64,000 nt of DNA from Kutzneria viridogrisea (GTDB taxonomy: Bacteria > Actinomycetota > Actinomycetes > Mycobacteriales > Pseudonocardiaceae). The stretch spans positions 510,001-574,000 of the forward strand of contig JACJID010000002.1 of the NCBI GenBank assembly GCA_014138725.1. The letters run 5' to 3'. The notes below the pieces were generated by a model. The model was not told the origin of the DNA. It searched no databases and saw only the letters and a list, made by a program, of their open reading frames with translations. The translations under genes were made by a program, and so were the position numbers. This document shows positions 63,359-64,000 of this stretch, piece after piece; the stretch's first letter is position 1; each line of letters opens with the position of its first letter.

Positions 63359-63488
63359 CGTGACCGAGCCTACGCCGAGAGCAATTTGCGAAAAAGTTGG
63401 GCCCAGGGTCTTCCCCTCACGCCCACAAGCGCTATTCTTGTCTTGGGCCCGTGATCCCCCCGACGCTAAGGCAGTCGAAAGTCACGGC
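63359..63488. other. Promoter region between DUF3046 gene and the tandem repeats
   Basis: No gene. It should carry the DUF3046 promoter and contains a locally A+T-rich stretch (GCAATTTGCGAAAAAG) about 20 bases from that gene's start, but no clear promoter boxes. Confidence 0.35.
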
Positions 63489-63527
63489 AGAAGCGCCGTA
63501 GTCGACCCCCAGGGCTGCGGCGCTTCT
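63489..63527. terminator. Hairpin at the start of the 69-bp repeats
   Basis: Arms AGAAGCGCCG and CGGCGCTTCT with a 19-base loop. It may terminate transcription from one of the flanking genes. The right arm lies within the first repeat unit. Confidence 0.5.
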
Positions 63528-63728
63528 CTATGTCTGCGACATGACCAGCCCCGGTGATAACACCACCACGCTCCGCGTGAGGGCTGCGGCGCTTCTCTAT
63601 GTCTGCGACATGACCAGCCCCGGTGATAACACCACCACGCTCCGCGTGAGGGCTGCGGCGCTTCTCTATGTCTGCGGCCAGTCATAACGCCACCACGCTC
63701 CGCATACGACCTGCGGCGCTTCCCTATG
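63511..63728. repeat. 69-bp tandem repeat, two exact and two degenerate units
   Basis: Units at 63511-63579 and 63580-63648 are identical; a third (63649 on) keeps the first 28 and several later bases. A fourth partial unit starts GACCTGCGGCGCTTCCCTAT near 63708. The unit is a multiple of three, so a minus-strand frame shows a 23-residue periodic peptide (RHREAPQPSRGAWWCYHRGW), but it has no credible start or ribosome binding site and is probably not translated. Confidence 0.85.
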
Positions 63729-63944
63729 CCCTGGACACGGCCACAACGCGTTTCCCTTCCGTGACCAATTCATGATCGATTCGGACGGTGCGCCCGTGAC
63801 CAGCCACGACACCCGGGCCCGATTCCCGTGATTGACCATTGGCCAGGGATTCGCCCACATCGTGGACGCCCGTTCGACCGCGCAATAGCGATTCCGGGAT
63901 GGCCACCGCCGCGCGATGTCACCCATCGCGCTCGGGAGGTCACT
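63729..63944. other. Gene-free stretch before the last partial gene
   Basis: No open frame with conserved sequence or ribosome binding site. Probably the upstream region of the gene starting at 63945. Confidence 0.35.
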
Positions 63945-64000
63945 GTGCAGTTCGGCCCGTTCACCCCCATCCGGGTTTCGACGCGTTCGGCAGCGGCCCC
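63945..64000 (+). CDS. Start of a probable gene, cut by the window end
   Basis: GTG preceded by GGGAGG five bases upstream; the frame MQFGPFTPIRVSTRSAAA stays open to the right edge. Only 18 residues are available, so neither function nor reality is certain. The ribosome binding site is the main support. Confidence 0.4.
   Translation, partial: MQFGPFTPIRVSTRSAAA

Noticed and set aside
63482-63685. 67-residue protein with 23-residue repeats (minus strand)
   Set aside because: Product of the 69-bp tandem repeat; no ribosome binding site or conserved features.
63511-63728. CRISPR array near recA
   Set aside because: The whole 69-bp unit repeats, including what would be the spacer, and there are only two exact copies.

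Overview
The window is chromosomal DNA of a very high-G+C, GTG-rich actinobacterium. Several gene orders match those known from mycobacteria and other Actinobacteria: nrdJ-nrdR-LysM-lexA, hflX, dapF-miaA, the DUF349 gene, miaB, recX-recA-DUF3046, and the Sdh1 operon with a small Rv0250c-like gene. Entner-Doudoroff genes, an ESX (type VII) substrate module and many secreted proteins suggest a soil filamentous actinomycete, most likely Pseudonocardiaceae. The species cannot be named from the sequence alone.

Layout. 0-9 kb is accessory: a cut-off LysR regulator, a DMT transporter whose 3' end overlaps an ADP-ribosylglycohydrolase, a frameshifted NmrA-type gene, an ankyrin protein, an intact IS630-family element sitting exactly in a stop codon, and an ArsR/MFS pair. 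9-18 kb holds a secreted protease, the B12-dependent ribonucleotide reductase with its repressor NrdR, the LexA/LysM SOS pair, a VapBC-type toxin-antitoxin pair, tatA and hflX. 18-27 kb holds a regulator/MFS pair, a small toxin-antitoxin remnant flanked by exact 42-bp direct repeats, then dapF, miaA, a dioxygenase-like gene, the DUF349 gene and miaB. 26.6-35 kb holds a TAXI-type binding lipoprotein beside a two-component system, a thioesterase-like gene, a complete gluABCD-type amino acid ABC operon and a second binding protein. 34.8-41.3 kb is central carbon metabolism (succinate dehydrogenase, then edd-eda). 41.4-46.9 kb holds a ricin-type lectin, a LysR-controlled diaminopropionate lyase/M20 peptidase operon and a secreted PQQ-type sugar dehydrogenase. 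47.7-52 kb is a three-gene operon of a dikinase-like enzyme and two MFS transporters. 52-54.5 kb is an orphan ESX module. 54.5-61.4 kb holds a HAD phosphatase, two small secreted proteins, a large LuxR ATPase regulator and two secreted proteases. 61.4-63.4 kb is recX-recA-DUF3046.

Regulatory logic visible in the sequence: LexA/SOS boxes lie upstream of the LysM gene, lexA and recA; a probable pair of NrdR boxes lies upstream of nrdR-nrdJ; several divergent regulator/target pairs carry a palindrome between them.

The most unusual content is non-coding. There are at least three dispersed intergenic repeat families: (A) palindromes with a GAAGGTGCCGTT core downstream of genes, in singles and clusters; (B) a four-half-site GCGTGTCGG element (two direct, two inverted) seen twice; (C) a 21-bp-period array of GAGTCCCG units facing an inverted array of GGGACTC units between 46.95 and 47.44 kb. 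A 69-bp tandem repeat follows recA/DUF3046. The 42-bp-flanked toxin-antitoxin cassette at the dapF 3' end and array C are the best candidates for something undescribed. Functions are inferred from recognisable sequence motifs only; no database search was possible.
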